Below, piece by piece: positions 38,629 to 48,642 of a DNA stretch of 64,000 nucleotides (position 1 is its first letter; every line of letters starts with the position of its first letter). This DNA comes from Tetradesmus obliquus (taxonomy: Eukaryota > Chlorophyta > Chlorophyceae > Sphaeropleales > Scenedesmaceae), in the NCBI GenBank assembly GCA_030272155.1, contig CP126202.1:744001-808000 (forward strand). The letters run 5' to 3'. Both the position numbers and the translations under genes were made by a program. The notes beneath the pieces are model-generated. The model saw nothing but the letters and a program-made list of their open reading frames with translations, made no database searches and was not told the DNA's origin.

Positions 38629-39610
38629 CAGCAGGTGCTTGTGTCTGGACTGCAGTCTGATCAGCCGCCGCAGCTGCTGCGCATTTGCAGCAGCCGCAGC
38701 GCTCTAACCGGCAGCTTGTCGGTTAGTGTCAGTTGCTCACTGTGGCTTTTCAACTGCCTGGGCTTCCAAGTTGCAGTGCGGCAGCCAGCCACTGCAGCAC
38801 CTGGCACAGCAGCAGACGGTTATGATGCAGCGGCGGCTGCTGCGTCTGCTGCTGACATGCTGCACCCCAGCAGTGCAGCAGCACGGCATACAGTTGGTGG
38901 AAGCTCCACCATCAGCAGCAGCAGCAGCGCTCAGGCGCTGTGGCTGCAACCTTTCCCATGGCAGGCTGGCAGCAGCAGCAGCAGCAGCAGCAGCTACGCA
39001 GATCAGTTGCAGGGTGCTGCTGCAGCAGCGGACGGCTCCATGCCAGCTGGCAGCAGCAGCAGCATGCTGACTGGATCAGCGGCACAGCATAGCAGCGGCA
39101 TCTCGCTGACTAGATCACTGTCAACCCCTGCACTCAACTTCAACTGTGGTTTAGGAGCTCTGACCAGCCCTCAACCGCAGGGAGCAGCAGCAGCAGGAGG
39201 AGGTAGCATTGCGGCAGCAGCAGCAGCAAATGCAGGGCAGGGTAGGGTGAGGTTTGACCTCTACCCTGGAGCAGCGCCTTGCAGTGCCGATGCGACAATG
39301 GCAGCAGCATGTGCACTGCCTCAGCATCAGCAGCAGCAGCAGCAGCAGGATGAGGAACAGCACTTGCGACCCCGCAGGTCTTTTAGCGCTTCATCACTGC
39401 TGGCAATGCAGCAGCAGGAGCAAGCATCTGCAGCAGCAGCAGCAGCTGACGACAGTGATGCCGCAACACAGGATGCTCTAGCTCAGCAGCGGCAGCAGCA
39501 GATGCGCCTGCAGCTGCCTCCACGGCCGCATTCTGTCCAAGGTACAGCACATGCAGCAGCACTCCGCAGGGGAGGCTTGTACGACATGCCTTCCGCAGGT
39601 CTGACCCCCG

Positions 39611-39648
<38 letters not shown>

Positions 39649-42600
39649 GCACAGGCAGCAGTTAGGGGCAGCAGCAGCAGGCGGCGGCGCTACTCTTCCG
39701 GCCTGCACATGCTAGCCAGCGGCAAGCTGCCGCAGCTGCTGATGCAGGAGCACCAGCACCTCGGTCAAACGTTTGACTCGGTCAACGGTCAACGTTTGAC
39801 CGAGTTTGACCTGCTGAGCCCCACACATCAGCAGCGGCTGCAACAGCTGCAAGCTCAGACTGCTGACTACCAGGCTCTGGCAGTAGCAGTTGCTGACTCA
39901 CAGCAGCAAGGGCGGCAGGAACAGCAGGGCGGCCTAGGGCCTGTGGTTTTGCCGCTGCTGAGACCCGATGGCTTGGGATGGCTGCCTCTGCTGGCAGCAG
40001 GTGACCTCAACCAATTGGGGACTGCTGCATCTCCTCCTGTAAGCATGGAGATGCATAGCCGGCAGGAGCCAAGCCCACCAGTGGCAGCCGTGCAGCCGCC
40101 AGCAGCAGCGGCAGCGTCAGCTGCTGCCGGCGACGCTGGATGCAGCAGCAGCAGCAATGCTGCGCAGCGCTCTGCTTTTGCAGCAGCAGCAGCCGATCAG
40201 CTGCTGCAGGACATTGCCATGCAGCAGGAGCAGCAGCAGCAGCAGCATCTGCTGCGGCACTCGGCGGCAGGTTTCATGGCTGCAGCACACCAAACCTCAC
40301 CGCGTCTATCCAGTGGCAGTGCTGCAGGTGTTATGGGTGCTCAAACAGCCGTGGGTTTAGGTGCATTGACAGCCTCAGCAGCAGCAGCAGCAGCAGCAGC
40401 AGCGGTGGGCGGAGGGGTTGCTGCTGGTGGCATGCAGCAGCCAATGCGTCACTCCGGTCTGCTGTTTAACACAGGCGTAGGGCTGTCTGGGCTTGCAGGA
40501 AACCGTCCTGCAGGGGTTCCTGCAAGCTATGGCAGCAGCATAGGCAGGGCAGCAGCAGCAGCAGCAGGCAGCAGCTCTCCCCCTGCAAGTACTGTGCAGT
40601 ACGCAGCCTCTCATCACAGCGGCGGCAGGCTGTCAGAAGCACCGGCAGCAGGTGCAGCAGGCACAGCTGCTGCGGTGCTGTGTGGCTGGCCGCAGCAGCA
40701 GGCAGCAGGCAGCAGCACGGCAAGCTCCCCTGCACCCAGCAGCACTGACAGCAGCAGCTGCATTGAACTGCAGCTGTGTGCTGCGCCAGCAGCAGTGGCA
40801 GCGGCTGTAGCAAGCCGCGGTATACAGCAGCTGCCAGTCAGCTGGTCGCTTCCTGCAAAGGTGGAGCTGCGAAAAGGCGGCTCTGGTCCTGCAGACGTGC
40901 TGAAGCTCCCGCTGATACTTCACAGTGCTGAGGCGGGAACTTCACCAGGAAGAACAAGCTCTGCAGAAGCAGCAGCAGCAGCAGCAGCAGGAGTTGGGGA
41001 TGGCACTGGTGGGGGCATGCGTGCCAGCAGCAGTGCGAGTGTGCTTTCAAATCTGGCAGGCAGTACAGGTGGCGGCCCACCTGCAGTACAGGCAGTACAA
41101 ATGCCAGGTCAGCGCGGCGGTACAGGCAGTACATGGGGCGGATGGCCTCGCAGCAGCCAGCGGCAGCAGCAGCAGCAGCAGCAGGGTGTGTGCTTTGTGT
41201 CGGTGCACACAGCACAGGTCCATGGAGGCGGCGGTGCCTGGGCGGTACATCTGCTGCCAACATACCTTCTAGTCAACACACTTCACTGTGAAGTTCAGCT
41301 TCGGCAGTACGGCAGTGAACTTGTACTGCAGAGTGTACCGCCTGGCGGCCGCTGCTGCGTGCTGTGGCCTGATGCATCAGCAGCACTCAAGCTGCAGTTC
41401 CGAGTGGCTGAACCCGGATGGTCCTGGTCTGGTGCTGCTGCTGTTGAAGCTCCTGGGGAATTCCTAGTGAAGATCAGGCACAGGAACAGAGGAGAGACGC
41501 TGCTGCTGCAGCTGGACGTTGCTGCTGCCAGCAGCGGCAGCAGCATCGTGGCCACGCTGTCGGGCAGGCAGGGCGGCTTTGCGCCGTACCGGCTGGACAA
41601 CTGCAGCTGCGAGACGATCCACGTGCAGCAGGCGAGTGCTTGTGACCTGATTTGCTTGCATTCTTGACATTGTTGAAGCCTGATCAAGGATGTTGCAGCG
41701 CACCAGAAAATGTGTTGCTTTGTGTAATGTGTCAGACTAACCAGCCGGGAAACTTGCTGAACTGTGCCACAGCATCAACGCAGCAGTAACCAGTGGCAAA
41801 CCCAGTTTTCTGTTGTGTCGCAACATTTGTTTGGTCACAAAACCAATTGTTTGTCGTTGCTGTCCTGCAGGCGGGCTGTGTGGAGCAGGAGGACGTGCTG
41901 CAGCCGTACAGCAGCCTGCCCTTCGCCTGGGACGAGCCCTCAGCGCCACACCGGGTGAGCGCAAGCTGCAGCACTTACTCAACTGCAGCCTGTGGCAGCA
42001 CTTATCTTCACTTATCTCAGTTGCTACAGCTGCATGTTGATGGGTTTGAGTGGTTTTCACTGCTTTCGCCACCATGCCTGCACTGACATTGCTCCTGCAC
42101 CTGCGGCCCCACTGCTGCAGGTGCTGCTATTCCTGCCTGGCCACCGCCCACTGGGGGAGTTTGCCCTAGAGCAAGTCGGCCAGTCACGCCTAGTACCAGT
42201 CCCCAGCAGCAGCAGGGACAACACGCTGTCCCACAAGTCACACCACAAGCGCCGAGCGCTGCTGATCAGCACCTATGCAGAGGGCCCTATGAGGGTGCTG
42301 CGGGTGCTGGATACACGCAGCCATCTGCTGCAGCAGCCGGGCGCAGGAGGCTTGAGCGGTCTGTTCAGCTACTATGGCGCTAGATCTGCTGCTGCTGCTG
42401 CTGGGGGTGCGGTAGGGGTTAGCAGCAGCATTGGGTTTGGGTTGGATGGTTGGGGTAGCCAGGGATCGCTTGCAGGGCCACTTTCGAGGTCAAGCAGCGG
42501 CGTGCTGACCCAGCAGCAGCAGCAGCAGCAGCAGGTGATGAGCAGGAGCAGCAGCACAGCGAGCTTGGTGGGCAAGGCTGCTGCAGGCCAGCAGCAGCAG

Positions 42601-43178
42601 CAGCACAGCGCTGGCAGCAGCAGCAGCAGCAGCATGCAGGTTACGGCTGCAGCAGCAGCAGGGTTACCTGGCAGGGTTGCTGCAGGCGACAAGCATCAGA
42701 TGCTTCGCAAGCTTGCTGCATACCTGCTGTCACCACAGCAGGCATCCACAGCCTCTTCGCTGCTGTCACCGGGCCCTGGCAGCAGCAGCAGCAGCAGCGC
42801 AGTGGTCAACATCCCAAGCCCTAGCATCGACATTCAGGTGCAGCTGCAGGGTTTTGGCATCTCCCTGGTGTCTGACACGCGCGAGCTGCTGTACGGCTGC
42901 TGCCGCGGTTGGAATGCGCGGTTTAGCCAGGACGCGGTGCGGCGCGCGGTGGGGTTTAGCATCGGCAGCATCAGGGTTGAGAACACGCTGTATGGCTGTC
43001 AGTACCCGCTGCTGCTGGCAAGCCCAGTCAGTAGGTCGGTGTTTGGGGTAGTGGTGCATTCACCGACAGGCCTTGCAGGGGGCGCTGACGCAGCAGCAGC
43101 AGCAGCAGCAGCAGGCGGTGCTGCTGGCAGTAGCACAGCAGCACAGCTGTTAGCTCCTGCTGAGCTCAGTGGCACTAG

Positions 43179-43215
<37 letters not shown>

Positions 43216-43716
43216 AGCGTAGCAGTTGAGGTTGATGGTACGGCTGTGCAGCAGCAAGACGCTGCTGCAAGTCAGGCTGTCAGTGATGCTGCTGCTGCAG
43301 CTGCAGCTGCTACAAGCCTCAGAGACACAGCTGCAGCTGCCGAGGGTGCGACCCATGCAGCTGCAGCAGCAGCGTCAGCCTTTGCCGCTGCTGCACAGCT
43401 CTTGCAGCAGCAGCAGCTTGATCACCCGCCGCACCACCAGCAGCAGCAGCCTCCAATGCTGCTGCCGCACCAGCTGGCTTTGGGTGTGCTTGCTACTGTG
43501 TGGCGCACCCAGCCGTCAGGTGTTATTTGTGTTGAGCAGCTCGGGGTTCAGGTTTCACCCTGCGCCCTTAGCCTCGAAGGCAAGCACCTAAAGCAGCTGG
43601 TGGACTTTGTGCAGAGCTTGCAGGCTGCTGCAGCAGATGCAGCAGCAAGCAGCTACCCCTTGAGCAGCAGCAGCAGCAGCAGCAGCAGGGGTAGCATGTC
43701 GCAGCTGAAGCCTCCC

Positions 43717-43748
<32 letters not shown>

Positions 43749-46614
43749 GCTTGCACCAGTGCTGCCGCCAAGCCTGCCTGCAGTCTCTGCAGGGCGGCGT
43801 GGGCTCAAGCTGTACTTTGAGCAGTGGCAGATGTCTGCGATCACGCTGTGTGTCAGCTTTGCACCGGACTCCTGGTTTGACCCGCTGCCAGGAGGCGCTA
43901 CTGCTGCTGCTGCTGCTGCCGCTGCTGGCAAGGGACTGGATAGCAGCAGTAATGCGGCAGACGCTGGCAGCAGCAACAGCAGCAGCGGTAGAGACACTAG
44001 GAGTGTCTTGGCGGGGCTTGCGGTGGCTTCTGATGGTGCTGCTGCTGCTGCTGCTGCTGGGTCAGCTGCACTCACCAGCAGCAGCAGCAGCAGCACTGTG
44101 CAGGAGCAGGAGGCAGCTGCAGCCTCAACAGATGACACAAGCAAGCAGGCAGCTGATTCAGCGGACGCCACTGCTACCAGCACCACCACCAGCAGCCTTA
44201 ACAGCAGCACACCAGCCGTGCTGGCAGCGCAGTATGCCAGCAACAGCAGCAGCAATGGTGTTTCTGCTGCTGCTGCTGCTGCCGCGCCGCTGCCGGTGTG
44301 GCTGCAGATGGCTCTAGCCTTAGCGCATGCGGAGGAGGGAGCCTGGCTGACGCTAGGGTCCTTTGAGCGGGCCCACACCATGGTCAACACAGACGCACTG
44401 GTGCAGGTGCGGCAGCTGCATCTGGAAATCCTGCACTCTGTGCTGCCTGCTGCACTGACCCTTGTCCTGCCTCGAGTACTGCCTGCTGTACTGCTGGTGC
44501 TTGGCCGGCACTACATTCCTGGAAGCCTACCAGGAGCTGCCTTTGTACTTCTCATATACTGTTGCTGCCCTGCCCCCAGTAAAACCCTTGTACTGCCTTT
44601 TGTACTGCCTGCTGTACTGCAGGTGCTTGGCCGGCACTACATCCTGGAAGCCTACCAGGAGCTTCCCAAAGTGCTGGCCTCCCTGGACATCTTTGGAGAC
44701 CCTGCAAGGCTCCTGCAAGCCCTGGGTTTAGGGTTCTGGCACCTGCTGACCCTCCCTGCACACTCGGCACGGTGGGGACCCTACCGCAGCCTGCAGCGCC
44801 TGGTGCGAGGCGTGAGGGTTATGGCTTACGGGATTAGTAATAGTATTGCCAAGGGGAGTAAGAGGAGCAAGGCCGCGCTGCTGCCGCTGGTGCCGCCTGG
44901 CCTGCCGTGGCAGCACCAAGGCAGCAGCAGCAGCAGTGGATCTGGCCGGCTGCATCAGGACCGGCCTGGGCACTGGCTGCTGCTGCAGCAGCAGCAGCAA
45001 CAGCGCCACGGAGGCAGCAGCAGCAGCAGCTTAGTGGCAAGCGCTGGCAGCGCTGCGCAGCAAGCGGCTGATGGCGCCGGCAGCAGCAGCAGCAAAACCA
45101 ACGCTGCTACTGCTGCTGCTGCTGTAGTCACGGCTGGCAGCAGCAGCAGCAGCAGCAGCAATGCTCACACAAGCGATGCGCAGGGCGGCCAGGATCTGCT
45201 GCATGTGTTGGTAGCTGGCTACAGCCTGGCATTCCAGCAGATGCTACGCAGCATACAGACAGGCCAGCCGCTGCGCGGCGCATTACGAGCAGCCACGCAG
45301 GCATTAGTCCTGCCGGCGCTGCTGCTGCTGGAGGTTTGTGAGTCTACTGCTGCCAGCTTCCGGCGGCTGCTAGTGGAGCAGGTGGCAGGGGCAGCGCCGC
45401 TGCGGGTGCCACGCTATGTTGCTACTGGGCAGGTGTTACGGCGGTACGATCGGCTGGAGTCACTCGGCAGAGCACTACTGTATCACACACCCGGGCCCTT
45501 TATGGCTGAGGAGTTTTTGGGTTGTGCAGAGCTGGGGCTAGGGCTGTATGCGGTTGTTACTGTGGGGCACCTGCTGCTGCTGGGGTGCAGTGTGTTGCCG
45601 CCTCCTGCAGCAGCAAGCACTGCAGCAGGCACCACAGCAGCAGCAGCAGCAGCAGCAGCTGGTGTGTCTCCTGCAGCTGGCGCTGCAGCACCTCAGCAGC
45701 AGCAGGGTGCGGTGCATGTGCAGTACAAGCGTCCTGAGCTGCTGCTGGTGCTTGATGTGCGGGATGTCATGATGGTGTCTGTTGAGGGGGTCAGCGTGAG
45801 GCTGCTGTGTATGGCAGGGGACCACCCTGGGCATGCAGTTGCCAGCAGTATGGCAGCAGCAGCAGCAGCAGCAGCAGCATGGGAAGATGATTCAGCAGCT
45901 GGCGGCAGCAGCGATGATATGGACACAGAGGATGAGTTTGGTGGGGGCGGTAGAGGTGGAGGGTCATCTGCTGTTTCCAGGCGAGCAAAGGCAGCGGCAG
46001 CGGCAGCAGCACAAGAGGCAGCTGCGGCGGCAGGGTCTGCTGCTGATGCTGCAGCAGCAGCGGCGGCAGCGGGGCCTGAAGGTGAAGCAGCAGCAGCAGC
46101 AGCAGCAGCAGCGGCGGCGGCTGGTGGCGGGCTGCGGGAGCTGGTTGCAGCTGCACCACTGCAGCAGCAGCAGCAGCAGCAGCTAGATGTTGGGGGTGCT
46201 GCTGGGGGTAATGTAGGACCGGGTAGTGTGGTAGAGCTGGCAGATAGTAGCGTTGGCAGTAGAAACAGGCCTAGCAGTAGACTAGGTAGCAGCAGGATGG
46301 TAGGATTGGCAGCACAGGCTGCTGCACCTGCTGTTGCTGACGTGGCAGCGGCAGCAGCAGCAGCAGGCGCTGCAGCGGCGGCCAGCAGCAGCAGCACAGT
46401 AGAGCTGCTTGGGGGCCAGGCTGCTGCAGACGGAGAGGAGGATTTAGGGTTTGGAGCGGCGTTTGCTGGTGGCGGCAAATGGTTTGTGGGGCACACTGTG
46501 CCCTGCGGTAGCGAGGCTGGGGCGCGGCAGCTGCAGCAGCTGCTGCAGCAGGCCTGTCAGCGGCTGGACAGCTTGATCGCCAGCAGTGCATGGCAGCGGC
46601 AGCTGCTGCTGTGA
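23510..46614 (+). CDS. VPS13: Giant VPS13 bridge-like lipid transfer protein
   Basis: Forms a hydrophobic groove that moves bulk phospholipid between membranes at contact sites. Exons: 23510-23603, 23817-23920, 24539-24928, 25224-26107, 26453-26868, 27355-30386, 30731-35344, 35958-36775, 37205-37439, 37738-41631, 41871-41954, 42121-46614; 19059 nt, about 6352 residues, every phase matched. The chorein N-terminus is clear (MLEGYAADLLASTIGKFVD, RISLWGG, then NRLHIEVKNVHVSFQ and YEAFGVQL), as is ELDVDDILLCRSLAEL near 620. WEPLLDPWEF (about 3168) leads into the VAB/SHR-binding region (to about 4880, with LEPY-like LQPYSSLPFAWDEP). The C-terminus has the ATG2-like part (SLDIFGDPARLL, YGISNSIAKGSKRSK) and a PH-like end. 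It is nearly twice the usual length, the excess being polyA, polyQ and polyS. Intron 10 uses a GC donor. Confidence 0.95.
25157..25223 (+). repeat. (CTG)22-type tract forming the acceptor of VPS13 exon 4
   Basis: An uninterrupted run of about 22 CTG triplets ends in CAG at the splice acceptor of exon 4, replacing the usual pyrimidine tract. Its complement would be polyCAG. Confidence 0.9.
26150..26240 (+). repeat. Donor-edge echo of VPS13 exon 4
   Basis: Copies the end of exon 4 (CAGCAGGGCGGCGGCTGGGC and onward) with its GTGAGC donor about 115 bases downstream of the real one. Confidence 0.88.
26910..27090 (+). repeat. Donor-edge echoes of VPS13 exon 5
   Basis: Two copies (about 26918-26962 and 27031-27085) of the end of exon 5, coding AELALDRRSAS. 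The first has GT at the donor position and the second has CTGTGAGG there. A weak third may lie near 27160-27200. Confidence 0.88.
29388..29454 (+). repeat. Polyglutamine tract in VPS13 exon 6
   Basis: About two dozen CAG codons in a row encoding glutamine, nearly pure at the DNA level. Confidence 0.95.
30465..30512 (+). repeat. Donor-edge echo of VPS13 exon 6
   Basis: Almost perfect copy of the last 40 bases of exon 6 (QAALVGLQVQ) with its GTGAG donor, 129 bases downstream of the real donor. Either donor could be used. Confidence 0.88.
33438..33502 (+). repeat. Polyglutamine tract in VPS13 exon 7
   Basis: About 21 CAG/CAA codons in a row encoding glutamine. Confidence 0.95.
35428..35792 (+). 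repeat. Donor-edge echoes of VPS13 exon 7
   Basis: Copies of the end of exon 7 (DKLGWEPLLDPWEFK) near 35430-35475, 35553-35582, 35657-35675 (partial) and 35750-35788. The first, second and fourth are followed by GTAGG or GTGCA donors. Flanking AAGTTTG and GATGATGCCAGTGATGAA blocks are duplicated as well. Confidence 0.9.
36995..37142 (+). repeat. Acceptor-edge echoes of VPS13 exon 9
   Basis: A copy of about 75 bases at 36997-37072 and a shorter one at 37115-37140 repeat the start of exon 9 (RPLLQRPLSLV). The shorter one begins after GGCAG and stops exactly at CTG|GT. Confidence 0.85.
39760..39804. repeat. Inverted repeat inside VPS13 exon 10
   Basis: Perfect 12-base arms CTCGGTCAAACG (39760-39771) and CGTTTGACCGAG (39793-39804), separated by 21 bases. 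The surrounding GTTTGACC motif recurs in the 51.1-51.5 kb array. Confidence 0.85.
44475..44671 (+). repeat. Tandem duplication making a candidate 126-bp intron in VPS13 exon 12
   Basis: Segments about 44475-44545 and 44601-44671 are near-identical copies containing GTACTGC(A/T)GGTGCTTGG and the codons for VLGRHYI. Splicing from GT at 44497 to AG at 44622 removes exactly 126 bases, restoring an uninterrupted VLGRHYILEAYQELPK as in other VPS13 proteins. Retention is also open and in frame. The first copy has CTG|GT and the second CAG|GT. Confidence 0.85.
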
Positions 46615-47613
46615 GCCTGTCTTGTTGAGCTGCATGTTGCCGTCAAGGGCGCAGCCTATGCAACTGCGAAGTTTGCCCATTCATACCAGTGTTGAGTTGA
46701 GATCGGTTTCCTTTGTCTTGCTGGTTATCCGGTGATGCTACTGGTGTTGCAGCTGTTGCCCAGCAGGTGCCAGGCCTTAGCAGCCTGAGGGCTTTTGGGG
46801 TTTGACGAAACGTTTGAAAGCGCTGAATGATGCTACTCGTGGTCAAGCTGGCAGCGCTTTTACCAGGAATAGACACCACGCGTACAGCTGCAGCAAACCA
46901 CTGGTGATGCACAGAATGCAAGTCATTGCGCACAAAGCATCTGTTCTTCGTTGTAGCTACAGGACACGATGTTGCAAACCTATTGCCAACCGTCGCAGCG
47001 TATGTACCTGGAATCGCTGTGTGCGCCCCACTCTGCTCGAAAGAATTGACCGGGCGCCAGGATGTCAAGACCTGACTGTTACATGCAATTCATCGAAACA
47101 ATCTATAAATTTCACTGCATTTCCGCACCAATGCTATGTATTCGTCAGCGTGAGCAGAAAGTAAAGCAGAGTCCGCTACACTCGCGGTACGGCCCATTCT
47201 GTCAGCTGTACGCTGCACTTGTCTATCTTGTCTCGAATACAAATTACGTTGAACGCGTTGTTCGGTATTGTTGCGACGTTTGTGGCTGTGCACAACGCTG
47301 GCAGCTGCGGGTTCGGCGCCACTGGGTGAGCTGCTGCGCGCCTTGCCTCTGGAGCGAACACAACCTGCTCACAGTACGCCATGCTGCATCAAGCTATTTA
47401 AGTATGCTCAAAATGGAGTTAGACATTTGGACAAACAACATGCAGAACGAAGCACTTCCAGCAGGTTCAATGTACAGCTCATGACTCCCTCCACCACTGC
47501 ACAATGTATGATGCCTACAGGGACCCTCATCAAGCATCAGCTGCCGCTGAGTTTCGAATAGAGACAGCACTACCAGCAGCGACAGCAGCGGCAGCAGCAG
47601 CAGCAGCAGCAGC
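46615..47613. other. Intergenic between VPS13 and the myristoylation-motif gene
   Basis: No supported gene in about 1 kb. A 141-codon minus-strand frame at 46643-47068 has no recognisable features. A CAG run (47585-47613) directly precedes the next ATG. Confidence 0.5.
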
Positions 47614-47973
47614 ATGGGTGGCAAGAACAGCAAGCCTGCCTTCTCCCGCTTTGATGACCTGGTCGGGGACCACAGCGATGTGTTTGCCAAGCTGAAAGAG
47701 GTGCGGCAACATTATAAGCTGATATTTGTTTTCTTTAGAGCTGGCTACAGCAGCGCTGGTGGGTTTGTTTTGATGACCTGGTGGGGGAACACAGCGATGT
47801 CTTCGCCAAGCTGAAAGAGGTGATGAAACAGCATCTGCCCTGGATTGTTGTTTATTTATCAACTGGCTGCCGCAGTACTGATTAGTTGGGAAGTAGGTGA
47901 TCTTGTGGGGGACTACAGCAATGTCTTCGCCAAGCTGAAAGAGGTACGGCAATACATCACCTGCCTGAAATTT

Positions 47974-48029
<56 letters not shown>

Positions 48030-48572
48030 GCCAATTCTGCAGCAATGCAAGCAAAGGTCTGCAGACACCACCAGCAGCAGCTGCGTCATTTTCAGTTGCT
48101 GCACAACTCTTACCACAGCCCTCTGCTTTGCCCAGCCGCTTACATGCAGAAAGCAATCCCTGCGTTTGTAATTGCTGCTGTTTTTCTCTTTGTAGGTGCT
48201 AGTAGCACTGGGCCTCAAGCAGCCCAGTGCAGCCAAGAAGCAGAAGCAAAGGCAGAAGGCAGCACCAGAGCTTGCCACCTGCAGCAGCAGCAGCGGCAGC
48301 AGCGACCCCGTCACAATAGTCGTGCACTGCGATGACGCACAGACACCCCCAGCAGCAGCAGCAGCAGCTAGTGCACACACCTTTGCAGGGGAAGCAGAAG
48401 CAGCAGAAGCAGAAGCTGCAGCTGCAGTTGATGCAGACACATGGCGTGCCGCCCAATCAACACCTCAATGGTGTAGCGATGACAGCAGAGCAGCACAAGC
48501 AGTGTTACTGACACCGGTGTCACCAACGGTTGCACCATCAGCAGCGGAGCTCACCTCAGCAGTCACACAAGG

Positions 48573-48642
<70 letters not shown>

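Noticed and set aside
46643-47068. 141-codon minus-strand frame between VPS13 and the next gene
   Set aside because: No domain, no splice support, and ordinary for this base composition.
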